A stretch of 64,000 bases of DNA from Notospermus geniculatus. Its lineage: Eukaryota; Nemertea; Pilidiophora; Heteronemertea; Lineidae. The translations under genes and the position numbers were made by a program. Of the stretch, positions 26,873 through 38,738 are shown in pieces (within the stretch, counting starts at the first letter, position 1; each line of letters begins with the position of its first letter). The notes under the pieces were generated by a model. It was not told where the DNA came from. It was given only the letters and a program-made list of their open reading frames with translations, and did no database searches. The stretch covers positions 121,060-185,059 of the forward strand of contig NMRB01000723.1 in NCBI GenBank assembly GCA_002633025.1, read 5' to 3'.

Positions 26873-26934
26873 GCATATACATTGTTTCAGCTGTCAAAGT
26901 GAACCGCGGTTTGTTAGTTACGAAATCTGACATC

Positions 26935-27090
26935 AGACGGCAGCACCGCATGGTGGCGTAATAGTTATGCAGGCCAACATTAGATGGCAGCACCGCATGG
27001 AAACTTAGTTACACAGGTCTCTACTAGGCGGCAGCACCGCATGGAGGCTTAGTTTTGCAAACTTACATTAGATGGCAGCATCGCATTGGC
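26935..27090. promoter_or_regulatory. Four GGCAGCACCGCATGG repeats upstream of the homeobox start
   Basis: Copies at 26939-26953, 26986-27000, 27030-27044 and 27073-27087 (the last varies), spaced 43-47 bp, 67-215 bp upstream of the start codon. Three are also preceded by CAT(T/C)AGA-type sequence. Position and spacing suggest repeated protein-binding sites in the proximal promoter or 5' UTR. No TATA box is seen. Confidence 0.5.
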
Positions 27091-27094
27091 GCCA

Positions 27095-27165
27095 GTTAAC
27101 TCATGAGTTAGGCAGATTTGGTATTGGCACCCTTATAACACATCTGCCTAATCGGCCTAACTCAT
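27095..27165. repeat. Small hairpin
   Basis: AACTCATGAGTTAGGCAGAT is mirrored by ATCTGCCTAATCGGCCTAACTC, with a central spacer of about 20 bp. Confidence 0.65.
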
Positions 27166-27484
27166 AGTGTTACATCATAAAACATCTGGGTATAACTCAA
27201 GCTGCATTGTTTGACTCCGAATGTGTCATGGAGCTTTGACATGTTGAGAGTGCGCGTGGTAACGCGGAGACGGCGTCAATAGGCCTAGGGGCGGGTGTTT
27301 TTTCCTCATAGATCCTAAAAATTCATACGTCCATATCGGCATGGACGTTTTTCAGTTGCAAGAATGAAAAAAATAGGCGTCTTACGTTGCGTCCTAAATA
27401 TCTCAGGAGGACATTTGTGCAGAAAAGTTTTTTTCTCAATTTGCGCGTGAAGTTGATTTCATGCGTCGAGGGACGCATGGATGC

Positions 27485-28125
27485 ACCTTATAGTTCTGTG
27501 ATTATAATCCTCTATGCTATAGAGTTAATCATATATAGTTCTATGATATCCCATATGTAATAGAGTTAATCCTATGCTATAGCGTTAATCCTCTACTGTA
27601 GTTCTATGCTATAGTGGTAATCCTATCGATCTATGCTATAGAGTTATCTTATAATTCTATGCTATAGACTACAGGGCCGTATTCTAGACGCTTTCTCAAC
27701 TCTAAGCTCTACCTTTAGCTATTGTTTGCAGGACAGAATACAAACGCTTAAAGTGGACCTTAGAGTTAAGGAGGCTTCTAGAATACGGGGCCATAAGTCC
27801 TATGCTATAGAGTTAATACTATAATAGTTCTATGCTAAACAGTTAATCCTATAGTTCTATGCTATAGAGTCAATCCTATAGTTCTATGCTAAACAGTTAA
27901 TCCTATAGTTCTATGTGATAGCGTTAATCCTATACATGTAGTTCTATGCTAAACAGTTAATCCTATAGTTCTATGTGATAGCGTTAATCCTATAGTTCTA
28001 TGCTATAGAGTTAATCCTATACATGTAGTCCTATGCTATGGAGTTACTCCTATTTATATACATGTACTATAGAGTTAATCCTATAGTTCTATACTATAGA
28101 GTTAATCCTATAGTTCTATGATAAC
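27485..28125. repeat. CTATAG satellite
   Basis: About 600 bp of irregular units built from AGTTCTATGCTATAGAGTTA and ATCCTATA, with variants CTAAACAGTTAATCC and TGTGATAGCG. Unit length varies around 28-40 bp. It is interrupted by a hairpin element at 27674-27792. It lies about 600 bp beyond the homeobox start codon. Confidence 0.85.
27674..27792. repeat. Hairpin element within the satellite (GGGCCGTATTCTAGA ends)
   Basis: Left GGGCCGTATTCTAGACGC, right inverted GGCCCCGTATTCTAGAAGCC. Inner arms CTCAACTCTAAGCTCTACCT / CTTAGAGTTAAG. Satellite sequence resumes on both sides, which implies insertion into a pre-existing array. Confidence 0.8.
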
Positions 28126-28679
28126 CTGCTCCTCCCGTCTCTCTACATATTATTGATCTGATGTTTGGAGTTCAATCCGCCATTGCCTCCCATCAGTTGT
28201 AAGACGAGGCTGGCGTGCGAGCAGGTTCGCTTGACGACGCCGAGCACTCAACGGAGGCAAATGCATTTCATAGCGGAGCAAATACATTTCATAGCTGTGT
28301 TCCTAATACATTTCATTGAACACCTTGAATTATGATGTTGTGTTTTATTGACGCTGTTTACACATATGTTGGAATTAGTTAGTTAAGGCTGTGGATTAAC
28401 CAAAGGGTGGTAGTAAAGGTGAGATGCTTTGACTGGAGTGATTCGGGAAATCCGGTTTTCTCCTTCATTTTGTACACGTAGGCCCTAGGTACATGTGATA
28501 TTGCACCGTCTGTATTTACCTGTCTTGTCTTTTGTTGATGTGGTTGCTCTACCCGGACTTCATTCTCACGTCACATCTGAGGCCTAGGCGAGGCACTAGG
28601 CGCAGGTGGCTGCCATGCTGTTTAACCCTGTCACAGGCCTACTGACTGAAAATAAAACCATATCGAACCAACTAGGTTT
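28126..28679. other. No gene recognised
   Basis: Has short direct repeats of ATACATTTCAT near 28260-28315. No supported exon. Confidence 0.4.
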
Positions 28680-29090
28680 ATCCTCTACAGACTGAATGAC
28701 CGGTGTAACGTTTTCTGGTGTTCCCGATATCTCAGTGTTTCCATACAATAGACAGCTAGAAAGACCATGACTTTTCAAAAGGGGAACACAGAAAAATCTG
28801 TCACTCTCCTTTTGGAGTGTTTCAGTGGTCAATAAAAAGTTGGTGTTAAAGCGAATTGAGAGCGGATTTTATTTACATTTGGCTGGTGTTTGTAAACACA
28901 AAATTCAGCCAATCAGAATGCACGAAAATTTCTTTGTTGACATTCTGGAGAAGTTTGTTTACGTTTTTTCCCGAAAATTCGTCCCCTTTCGAATTCTATT
29001 TTTAAATCAATTTTTTTCGATATCGATTCGCTTTAACACGGTGTTTACAATGCATTAAAGCGTTGTAAACACCGTGTTAACACCAACTTT
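28680..29090. mobile_element. SINE-body fragment and adjoining foldback
   Basis: 28680-28825 matches the body of the SINE at 49495-49745 (GGTGTAACGTTTTCTGGTGT, ATCTCAGTGTTTCCATACAA, GACAGCTAGAAAGACCATGA). It is followed by a foldback in which AGTTGGTGTTAAAGCGAAT pairs with ATTCGCTTTAACAC and GTTAACACCAACTTT, plus an 18-bp perfect hairpin TTAACACGGTGTTTACAA (29033-29080). Confidence 0.65.
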
Positions 29091-29194
29091 GAAATCACCC
29101 AAGGAGGAAGCCACAAAGCCGTTAAATTTACATAGGTGTAACATTTGCCAGTGTTGCCGTATGTCAGTGTTTCCCTTTATTGTTTGGGAAACGC

Positions 29195-29352
29195 TGGAAG
29201 ATAGACCGTGTCCCATTGTCAGGTCGCAGCTTAGACCGTGTCCCATTGTCAGGTCGCAGCTTAGACCGTGTCCCATTGTCAAGTCGCAGCTTAGACCGTG
29301 TCCCATTGTCAGGTCGCAGCTTAGACCGTCTCCCATTGTCAGGTCGCAGCTC
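29195..29352. repeat. 30-bp minisatellite, 5 copies
   Basis: Unit TAGACCGTGTCCCATTGTCA plus GGTCGCAGCT. Because 30 is divisible by three, both strands stay open, giving spurious repeated peptides. Flanked by SINE-like text (CAGTGTTTCCCTTTATTG). Confidence 0.9.
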
Positions 29353-30105
29353 ATTCCGTCAGACAGAAGTAGGGGAACACGCACAGATGAGGAACATTCA
29401 AAAACGTCACACCTGTATCGGCAGAATAACGGACAATGCTCCATAAGCGGTGTAATCCACGCCTTATGATCAGTCACGTATTGCCCACCTAAAAAAACGG
29501 CGAGCTGCTTCTGCACTGAGGGCTGACGTCTTGTTTAATTAAAGGATACGGATGGTTCGCTTTGATACCAGGACAAGCCTGTCAGTCCAGCTGAATGGAC
29601 TTTTGTTGATGAGGCCAGGGTGATACAGAACTTGATGCATTACCGTATATTATGTATGGTCCAATCAGAAACTTCCTTGGCGCAGGGCCGACCAGGCCCG
29701 TCAGCAGACACGGCGATGACGTCATAATACTTGGCTATGGGCGCTCTCTCGTCTTTGGGCGGTTTTTCTGAAACATTTACAGTGGCACATCTAATGATAA
29801 CCCAAATCGAATTTCCACTAAAGAAAGTATTAGACTGATTTCAGCTGATGAAAGTGTTCAAGTGATTTGCACACGGTTGTTTTTATGTCGTTCCGCGAAA
29901 TAAGAACTGGTTTCGTCTGAAATTAAATGGAAAACGCGTGTTATTGTAACGGACCACTTGTGTTGGCGTTTACAACCACCTAGAGCTCTTCGCGAATCCG
30001 TGTATGTGGTCTACGATTCTGGCTCAGGTAGTTTATCAACTTAAAGCGAATTGATCACATCCTGGCTGACTGCTGCTTCTCGTTTAGAAACACAAACCGG
30101 GGGAA
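29353..30105. other. No gene recognised
   Basis: Unique-looking, with several ATTGG/CCAAT occurrences but no recognisable exon. Confidence 0.4.
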
Positions 30106-30197
30106 GCCGGGAGGTGTAACCAGAAATATATTTCTGGCACTCGTCCCCTTTCAGTTCAGAAATGAACGCAGAATCATGCGTTTCCACATCAGACGTA

Positions 30198-30376
30198 TTC
30201 GACGGCGATGTAGGCGACGGCGACGGCGATTTGAGACTGTTCTAGAGTTTCGGATTGTAAAGTACCAGCCTGAAGAAGACCCCGGTTGGGGTCGAAAATT
30301 CAACACTCAGGAAATTGCCTTTTTATTCATCATATATTGTGTGTCAATTTTTGTGCTTTTCTTCTCTTTCGATGTA
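30198..30376 (+). mobile_element. Family A element with empty site in the sister copy
   Basis: Sequence between AGACGTA (30191-30197) and GGCCTACAGCAG (30377) is absent in the duplicate near 32500, which reads AGACGTAGGCCTACAGCAG. It gives the element length (179 bp) and a candidate duplication GACGTA/GATGTA. Inside are TCTAGAGTTTCGGATTGTAA, CCTGAAGAAGACCCCGGTTG, GGGTCGAAAATTC and GTGTCAATTTTTGTGC. Confidence 0.8.
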
Positions 30377-31078
30377 GGCCTACAGCAGAGTAATACCAAG
30401 AGGGATGAAAGGTGATCAACTCCCTTTAATAATTTGCCGAAAAAACGCACGTCTGCAGTAACTGATTCTGCGGATGGATCTGCGGAAACCGTTCTCCTGA
30501 CACAGGGGTTACCTTTCATGGTCTTATGTGTAGCAGATTGCTGATGATTTTTATACCATCATGAGTGATAGGATTTGGGCTATCCCTAGACATCCTAGAT
30601 AAGTTCCTCTGGATTCCTGCAAACGTCTCATCAGTGACATCCTGCTTCATATATCTTCAGAGACGGGCCGAGGTAGGGAGCGGATATTAAAACGGAAAAA
30701 AGTTTGTCACACTGCAGTTCCATTGTATAAAAGTCCCGTTTCCACTAGTTTGTTTCCGCGCGTTTTGCGGTGAGCCGCGCAGTTTTTCAGGGTTACAGAG
30801 CCCTTGGTGGCAGCCAAATGTTTTGTTTGCTTGTGAAGACCGCTCCGCTCACCGCAAACCACAGCAGGAGGCGCTCGCGGTAACGGGCCTTTACGTCGAA
30901 ATTTCACAACAATCACAACGTCCCCGCGAAAGTTGGTGTAAAGTGCCATGATGTTCCCATCTCCCAGTGTGTCCCCTCATTGTATGGAGTATCCAACATA
31001 GAGCACAAAATGATAAAATACGTTTAAAGTAGTCGTCTCCGAATTTTGCAGTTTCGACCCCCAACCGGGGTCTTCCTT

Positions 31079-31294
31079 AAGCCTGCCGCACACTGGAGCT
31101 ATCTGCTGAGCAAAAAGTCATTCGAGACCGTTTGCTCAGCAGATGACTCACCGAAAAATACGCGCACACGCGAGCTTTCTGCCTCGCGAGGCAAAAAACA
31201 CAGCGAAATTACGCGCACACGCGAGCTATCTGCTGAGCAAACGGTCTCGAATGACTTTTTGCTCAACAGATAGCTCCAGTGTGCGGCAGGCTTC
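31079..31294. repeat. Family E foldback, copy 1
   Basis: AAGCCTGCCGCACACTGGAG at the left is the inverse of the right end. Arms of about 100 bp include GCTATCTGCTGAGCAAA and GTCATTCGAGACCG, with an inner stem around GCCTCGCGAGGC. It abuts a truncated family-A core at 31048-31080. Confidence 0.85.
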
Positions 31295-32321
31295 AGGCAC
31301 TTTCTAGTAGACATTACAGAAAAGACTGTAGGCTATGGGATACTTGTGAAACGACAGTGACAGACTTCTCTGTGTGTGCCTTTTGAAAGATGCTGGCCTA
31401 GCTGTCTTTTGTATGGAAACCATGAGATATGAGGAACACTATAAAACGTTACACCGGTCATGCAAGCCACCACAACAGACAAAGACAATACACTTATAGA
31501 TTATTTCTAAAGATCCGACCCACGCAAACAACTCGGTATGTTCCCACAGAGTTTTTTTGTGCCCCGTCATGCAAGCTCTATGGTAACTCCTCAACTAAAC
31601 ACAGAGGAATCGATTCCCCTCACGCCGCACTCAATAACAGATGTGCTTAGGAATAACATAAAGAGACTCTTCACTTATTTTCTCAGCAACTTCAAGCACC
31701 ACTGTTACATGAGGTATGCCTCAGTGTCCCTTCGTCACCTGGCGGCGGAATCTGGAACCAACGTGATAAGACTGGTGTCCTGTCCAACCCATACATAGCC
31801 AGTGCCATTTTTTCTTAAAGGAGTGTGACTGTACAAATGACACCTGCAGTCGAGGTTTCTTTTCTCTTAAAGGAGTAGGTAAATGACTGTACATGTATAA
31901 ACACGTCATATCCTGCATACTCTCGGCGGGGACGAAAATTGGCGTCAACACTGTAGGGGAAAACGACTTTACGGCCTCCTGCACGCGAATCTCAAAGCTC
32001 ATTTCCCAAATCCCAAATCATTTCGTTACAGGCAAGATCAATATACATGTACTGCCATACCTGTACTCTCTCTGTCTATAAATTCTATCTTATTTTCCAG
32101 CTCTAGGTGATGGTGAGAAATCAGGCAGGTGGCCCGCGGAACAACTCCATCGCTTGTAAATAAAACAGACGCAACCACTACTTCAGTGTCGCACTATCGG
32201 AAATTCTGATTGGTTTGTAATGGATTTATACGTAACCGATAATCCGATTGGTTGACAGTGATTCAAGACGCGGAGAAGTAGGATTCCTTTCAGATGATTG
32301 GATATTGGCAGGAAATGCGTG

Positions 32322-32415
32322 ATTAAAATTAGGATTAGGATTAGCTTTTGCTATATAGGTTGGGAAAAAAAAGTTGGTCGTAATGGATATATCAGTTGGG
32401 AAAAAAAAATTCGCC
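32322..32415. other. Spacer between the tandem duplicates
   Basis: 94 bp containing ATTAGGATTAGGATTAG and two copies of GTTGGGAAAAAAAA. Confidence 0.7.
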
Positions 32416-34477
32416 GCCGGGAGGTGTAACCAGAAGTATATTTCTGGCACTTGTCCCCTTTCAGTTCAGAAATGAACGCAGAATCAGGCGTTTCCACATC
32501 AGACGTAGGCCTACAGCAGAGTAATACCAAGAGGGATGAAAGGTGATCAACTCCCTTTAATTTGCCGAAAAAACGCACGTCTGCAGTATATGATTCTGCG
32601 GATGGATCTGCGGAAACTGTTCTCCTGACACAGGGGTTACCTTTCATGGTCTTATGTGTAGCAGATTGCTGACGATTTTTATACCATCATGAGTGATAGG
32701 ATTCGGGCTATCCCTAGACATGCTAGATAAGTTCCTCTGGATTCCTGCAAACGTCTCATCAGTGACATCCTGCTTCATATATCTTCAGTGACGGGCCGAG
32801 GTAGGGAGCGGATATTAAAACGGAAAAAACTTTGTCACACTGCAGTTCCATTATATAAAAGTCCCGTTTCCACTAGTTTGTTTCCGCGCGTTTTGCGGTG
32901 AGCCGCGCAGTTTTTCAGGGTTACAGAGCCCTTCGTGGCAGCCAAGTGTTTTGTTTGCTTGTGAAGACCGCTCCGCTCACCGCAAACCACAGCAGGAGGC
33001 GCTCGCGGTAACGGGCCTTTACGTCGAAATTTCAGACAACAATCACAACGTCCCCGCGAAAGTTGGTGTAAAGTGCCATGATGTTCCCATCTCCCAGTGT
33101 GTCCCCTCATTGTATGGAGTATCCAACATAGAGCACAAAATGATAAAATACGTTACTTTAAAGTAGTCGTCTCCGAATTTTGCAGTTTCGACCCCCAACC
33201 GGGGTCTTCCTTAAGCCTGCCGCACACTGGAGCTATCTGCTGAGCAAAACGTCATTCGAGACCGTTTGCTCAGCAGATAGCTCACCGAAATTACGCGCAC
33301 ACGCGAGCTATCTGCTGAGCAAACGGTCTCGAATGACTTTTTGCTCAGGAGATAGCTCCAGTGTGCGGCAGGCTTCAGGCACTTTCTAGTAGACATTACA
33401 GAAAAGACTGTAGGCTGGGATACTTGTGAAACGACAGTGACAGACTTCTCTGTGTGTGCCTTTTGAAAGATCATGACCTAGCTGTCTTTTGTATGGAAAC
33501 AGTGAGACATGAGGAACACTATAAAACGTTACACCGATCATGCAAGCCACCACAACAGACAAAGACAATACACTTATAGATTATTTCTAAAGGTCCGACC
33601 CACGCAAACAACTCGGCATGTTCCCACAGAGGTTTTTTTGTGCCCCGTCATGCAAGCTCTATGGTAACTCCTCAACTAAACACAGAGGAATCGATTCCCC
33701 TCACGCCGCACTCAATAACAGATGTGCTTAGGAATAACATAAAGAGACTCTTCACTTATTTTCTCAGCAATTTCAAGCGCCACTGTTGCATGACGTATGC
33801 CTCAGTGTCCCTGCGTCACCTGGCGGCGGAATCTGGAACCAACGTGACAAAGACTGGTGTCCTGTCCAACCCATACATAGCCAGTGCCATTTTTTCTTAA
33901 AGGAATGTGACTGTACAAATGACACCTGCAGTCGAGGTTCCTTTCTCTTAAAGGAGTAGGTAAATGACTGTATAAACACGTCAGGTCCTGCATACTCTCG
34001 GCGAGGACGAAAAATTGGCGTCAACACTGTAGGGGAAAAACGACTTTACGGCCTCCTACACGTCAAGTCCTGCACACTCTCGGCGAGGACGAAAAATTGG
34101 CGTCAACACTGTAGGGGAAAACGACTTTACGGCCTTTTGCACGCGAATCTCAAAGCTCATTTCCCAAATCCCAGATCATTTCGTTACAGGCAAGATCAAT
34201 ACATGTACTGCAATACCTGTACTCACTCTCTCTATAAATTCTATCTTATTTTCCAGCTCTAGGTGATGGTGAGAAATCAGGCAGGTGGCCCGCGGAACAA
34301 CTCCTTCGCTTGTAAATAAAACAGACGCAACCACTACTTTAGTGTCGCACTATCGGAAATTCTGATTGGTTTGTAATGGATTTATATGTAACCGATAATC
34401 CGATTGGTTGACAGTGATTCAAGACGCGGAGAAGTAGGATTCCTTTCAGATGATTGGATATTGGCAGGAAGTGCGTG
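32416..34477. repeat. Tandem segmental duplication, copy 2 (2.1 kb)
   Basis: Sister of 30106-32321 without the family-A insertion. It has its own internal duplication of about 82 bp (about 33979-34060 and 34061-34141: TCCTGCATACTCTCGGCGAG type). Confidence 0.9.
33213..33375. repeat. Family E foldback, copy 2 (shorter)
   Basis: Same ends and arms as copy 1, but about 53 bp of the central stem is missing, a deletion typical for a hairpin. Confidence 0.85.
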
Positions 34478-37400
34478 GCTACTGTGTCGTTCAGGTGTAA
34501 ATACACAGATCTGTCTCTGTCAAAATGGCGGGGAATTATAAACTCACACTCAAATCAACAGATCGGAATTCGTTTTTCGATTGATCTGATTGGTTTTTCG
34601 CCACATCGATTGAACGATTATCGATTGGAATTCACGGAAAACACGAAATACTTGATATTTAGTGTTTTTTATGAACTTATCAGACGTAACAATTTAGCGT
34701 AAATCCAGCTCTTTTATGGTATGCTTGTTGCTAATCAATATGGTCAGGTAAAGGTAAAATAACACGTGGGTATTGAATCGTCTATACAAGAGGCGGAATA
34801 TTTGTTGAGGCTGAATTCGATATTTAAATCATTTAATCGAAATCGCTGCACGCTTTTGAAAATCATTCTCAGCCAATCACGATAAAGGAAATGCGTGAGT
34901 GCGGTGCTTGTCACAAGAGTGAGCCAGCGAGAGGAGTTAACTCGTTTTAGATACTTCACCTCGGAGTTAATGTTGTCGACTTTGATTACTTCAAATTTAA
35001 TTGACTTAAGAGCTCGATTTAAGTGTTGGATCGCTGTGACGAACGGGAGAACATAAAATGTGGCCCGGGCGTGAATCCGGAACGAGATTCGTCTGGAATC
35101 AAGCGACGCAGAATCCCGAATCTGTTGTGACGGTTTCAAAAATGTGACTCGTGTTTTCTCCGTTTCTTCCTCGCTTTCTGTCATATCTTCTGCATCTCTG
35201 AGGGATCTCTTCAATCTTTCGCTTTTTCTGCAGCTTACTGGAACTCTGACGGCCTTTACTGGATGACCAACAGACAGCAGGAGTGTGGCAGACGTCAGAT
35301 CCGTACACGAGATTTAGCTGTCACGCGAGACGAAAAGAAAACCGCTGTATCTACTAGATGTTCTTCTGTTTCTTCGCTTACTTCGAGGTGGAGCGCAAAA
35401 ACTGTATGTTGATTACTGCAATATATTAGTAACTTCTTCAGAAACAACCATACTTCAAATTGGACGCCGTCAATTTTGCAACCGTTGCAGGTGACTGCTT
35501 TCCCTTTCAAACTAATTCTGATTCTTGATTTCCACGTCCCGACATAACCTCTTGTCCCGGGCCTGAACTACCTGTGTTTTTACCACTGACATATGTTATC
35601 TAAATCGAACTTATTCAAGGCGATTTTCAACCTCTGTATCTCAAATCAGCAGGAAGCTTCAATATCAGAGATCGCCTTAAGGAAAATTTCTCACGGAACG
35701 CTTCAAATCTTTCGACGTTTCTGTATCAATGGCCGACTGAAGGAACTGGGAATCGAAAATTCTATTATGGACCATGCAGTAACGAGTGAATGATTGAAAT
35801 ATATATGTGTTTTTCCGACGAAATTTCATATACCCGTTTAAGTACAAGTAACAGGTGAATCGTCAATGAAACCAACGTACGAACGAAGGCCGTAAAAAGT
35901 TGAACGATAAGCGGTTAACTATTTCACGATTTGTGGTAGCTGTAGACCTGTTTTTAAATTTCAGAGTTCGGGGAGCATAAATTAAATAAAATACAAAATA
36001 TATTCATCGGATCTATATACTGTGTGAGTCTTACAAAAGAGATTTCAAACTGTTGTTTGTTCATTCTGGAACAAGTGGGGGAACAGTTTCCGTCGTGCTC
36101 CTTAGAAACGAGAGATAGGCCTACTGTCAAATGTGCGCATGCGTACTGACGGCACGACTTCATATTGCATCTTAAATGCTTCGAAGGCCGCCACGTCGAC
36201 AAGAATAGAAGTTAACGTACTTTCTCAAGAGCTCGGCAATAAATCAACTCTACTCACTCAATCCGTTTTTCCTTACCATTAAGCAAAATACTGAACGGAC
36301 TCTTCGCTTTTTTACCAGCTATCAGCCGATTCCATCACGAACTGAGCAATGCCTGTGGCGAGCAGACGATAACTTCTCAACAAATCTATTGGCTGCGAAA
36401 AATTGTTTACTTTACACCCGGTACGCATGGAACGAGACGCGGCGAGAACGCACGAGTTTGTTGGGTTTTGGTGTTTTGGAATCGGATGTTTGCCGAAATC
36501 AACCGAGTTCTCTCGTATGGGAAATTTTGTCGATACCATAAAGGAGATTGGTGACGTCTGTATTTACCATCATCGCATATTGGAGAAATCAAACACATAT
36601 GCCATCTCGATTTTTTTCCTCTTGTATGTATGTATGTATGTGCCCAGCGGAGCGAAGTTGAAATATCGGATCGGATGTATCCGAACGCAATGCTGAATAT
36701 TTTGTGATCGAGTGAAATACCCGACGTTCAAGATAAATAAAAACGCAATTTCTTTGATTCGAATTTGATTTTGATCTACGAAGCCGAAAATTCCGACCTT
36801 TGCTGCGGTCCTTCTGCAACCGGAAGTGTACGTCATATCCGTTCTGTTCAGCAGCAAACTTGAAAATCAGAGCGGGATATTCTAACGACTGGAATAACGA
36901 CACGAAATCAGTGTTTTAACCTTATTTTGAGGATAATGACGTTTGTTCTTTTTCCGACATATAAAATTGACTCCTCCATTAGTGACTCTATTATGGCGGA
37001 AGTGTATCCACGTCATCGGTACTTTCAGGTCGCGGCGAAATCACTCTTTGCCATGTTCATTACATTTACCACTAATTGACTGATATTTATAGCGTGAATT
37101 CTCTGAACTTGGAACAGGCGGGTTTTGAATCGGAGTTGAAGGAGTCTTGCGCAGTGACAGTGCTTCGTCGTGACGAGACTGCGCAAGCAAATCTAATAAG
37201 CTGTCGCGGGAACTGGACATATGCACGAGTCCTAGCTTTATGCAATTCATTAAACTGCAGGCTTTCTATTGAGGCGACAAAAAGTTGTGTTTAACCTTTC
37301 TACATCTCCATCGCACAAGACGAACGTGATTCGTGACTTGGAGGGCATTTTTGTCTATGAACTTCGTTCTACTCAGAACTATACTCTCAAAAAGTCAGCG

Positions 37401-37542
37401 GATCTAGATACCATTTCTAAGTATTTTCGCTGCTCTGCATTCCACTATTTGCTCAAAACTTTTCCCAGGAAGTGACATCACTCACGTATCCTAACTCAGT
37501 GAATTTCAATGCATACGAAAAAAGTTCTTTTTTGGCAAATCT
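34478..37542. other. 3 kb without a recognised gene
   Basis: Unique-looking DNA. Longest open frame is 156 codons on the minus strand (34744-35214), with a Glu-rich start but no recognisable domain and no clear splice context. A short GTAT microsatellite lies at 36625-36640. Left uncalled. Confidence 0.45.
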
Positions 37543-37614
37543 GTGATAGATTTTTGCAAAAATGCAGATCTTGAAGTTTGTACAGCGACTGAAACACGTG
37601 ACACAAGGATAACA

Positions 37615-37915
37615 ATGACGGCAATAACTCATGATGACGTCATAGAGGTAATCTCCATACACGAAAACAACAATCAAGCATTCTACGACTTGACTCCCTC
37701 TGACGTCACAGACAAGTTCCGTGTGATTGGCGGAGATGGGGATGACGTCACAGATCATGATAAGACTCGAGTTATACCTAAAGTTCGGGAGGTGCAGTCG
37801 CTAAAACAGAAGAAAATAGCCCGGATTGTGATGGCGATTGCCGTAATTATGCTGCTGACTAGTGTACTCCTGGTGGCCGTTACGTTAACTATGTCCGACC
37901 ACATTGACGCTATGG
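37615..37915 (+). CDS. First exon of a probable type II membrane protein
   Basis: ATG at 37615 (context AACAATGACG) opens about 100 codons ending GCTATGG|GTAAGT at 37915, a strong donor. The frame could also begin at 37543. The polypeptide has an acidic, polar N-terminal part of about 75 residues with three DDV/SDVT motifs, then basic KQKKIAR, then a 22-residue hydrophobic segment (IVMAIAVIMLLTSVLLVAVT) and a short extracellular start. Basic residues on the N-terminal side predict an N-in, type II orientation. Later exons were not found; the ectodomain could be anything. The coding DNA carries three perfect TGACGTCA octamers. Confidence 0.62.
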
Positions 37916-37922
37916 GTAAGTA

Positions 37923-38738
37923 AAGACTTTCTGTTAGTTTGTTGAGTTCAGTGGGGTGGTATATGCCAAATGCACTAGGCAAGATACATGTACCGCACTG
38001 TACTTGTAAAACATAATCATATAACCATAATCATGTCATCTTCAACATGTCAGAGAATTAAAAATCCAAATGCAAGCGAGCAGATTTTTCAGGTTGCGCC
38101 ATCTTGGATTTCACGAGGAAAACAGCGCTCCTGCCACTTGATTGGTCAATATTGTATGACTGCGCCGAGGAAACATGAATTCTGCGGCTGCGATTGGCTG
38201 ACAGTCCTAATTTATTCAACACCTTCTGTTTTCCTCGACTCTTCCCTCCGACTGCTGACCTGTGACGAAGGCCATGAATGATCGAGCCTGCTCTGGTCTT
38301 CCCCTTCAAAACCCGCCGACCCCCCGATTTTAAGACCGATTTATGGCCCCAGGGCTCGGCGTGCATGCAGCAATATACCACCTATCCAGGGATGCTACGT
38401 ACCGCGGCACTGGTAATGAATTGACGAGTATCGATTCCCGAGATACTTCATAAAAATTCTTTGCTCTATAATGATGAGAAGCTAAAAATGGATACTCGTC
38501 ATGTTTAAAATAGTCAAAGTGAAGTTCTCATATAGCTCAGAATCAAGGCGTTTTACATTAACTATTAACCCTTTCTTTCTTATTATCGTCTTTAAGGGCT
38601 AATTCCCTGTGTAGGCCTAGCATTAAAACATACTGCATCCGACGGGTAGGCTACTATCCCTGGCCGGCTGCAGAAAATGCAAAGTCAGCACAACAGGGAA
38701 CATGCCATCAATGCTAGGAGCATAGATTTGAGCCGCAG
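37923..38738. other. Putative intron, nothing recognised
   Basis: Follows the donor at 37916. Open frames on both strands are unremarkable. Confidence 0.35.

Larger units (their letters stand above)
30106..32321. repeat. Tandem segmental duplication, copy 1 (2.2 kb)
   Basis: Highly similar to 32416-34477 along its length. Differences: copy 1 carries a 179-bp family-A insertion (30198-30376) and a longer hairpin (31079-31294). Includes SINE-body-like text near 30920-31010 and 31370-31470 (TGTATGGAAACCATGAGATA). Open frames are short and differ between copies, so no conserved protein is indicated. Confidence 0.9.

Noticed and set aside
29055-29516. Repeated-peptide frames on both strands
   Set aside because: 30-bp tandem repeat, length divisible by three.
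34744-35214. 156-codon minus-strand open frame
   Set aside because: No recognisable domain, no splice or promoter support, and length is within chance for this AT-rich stretch.
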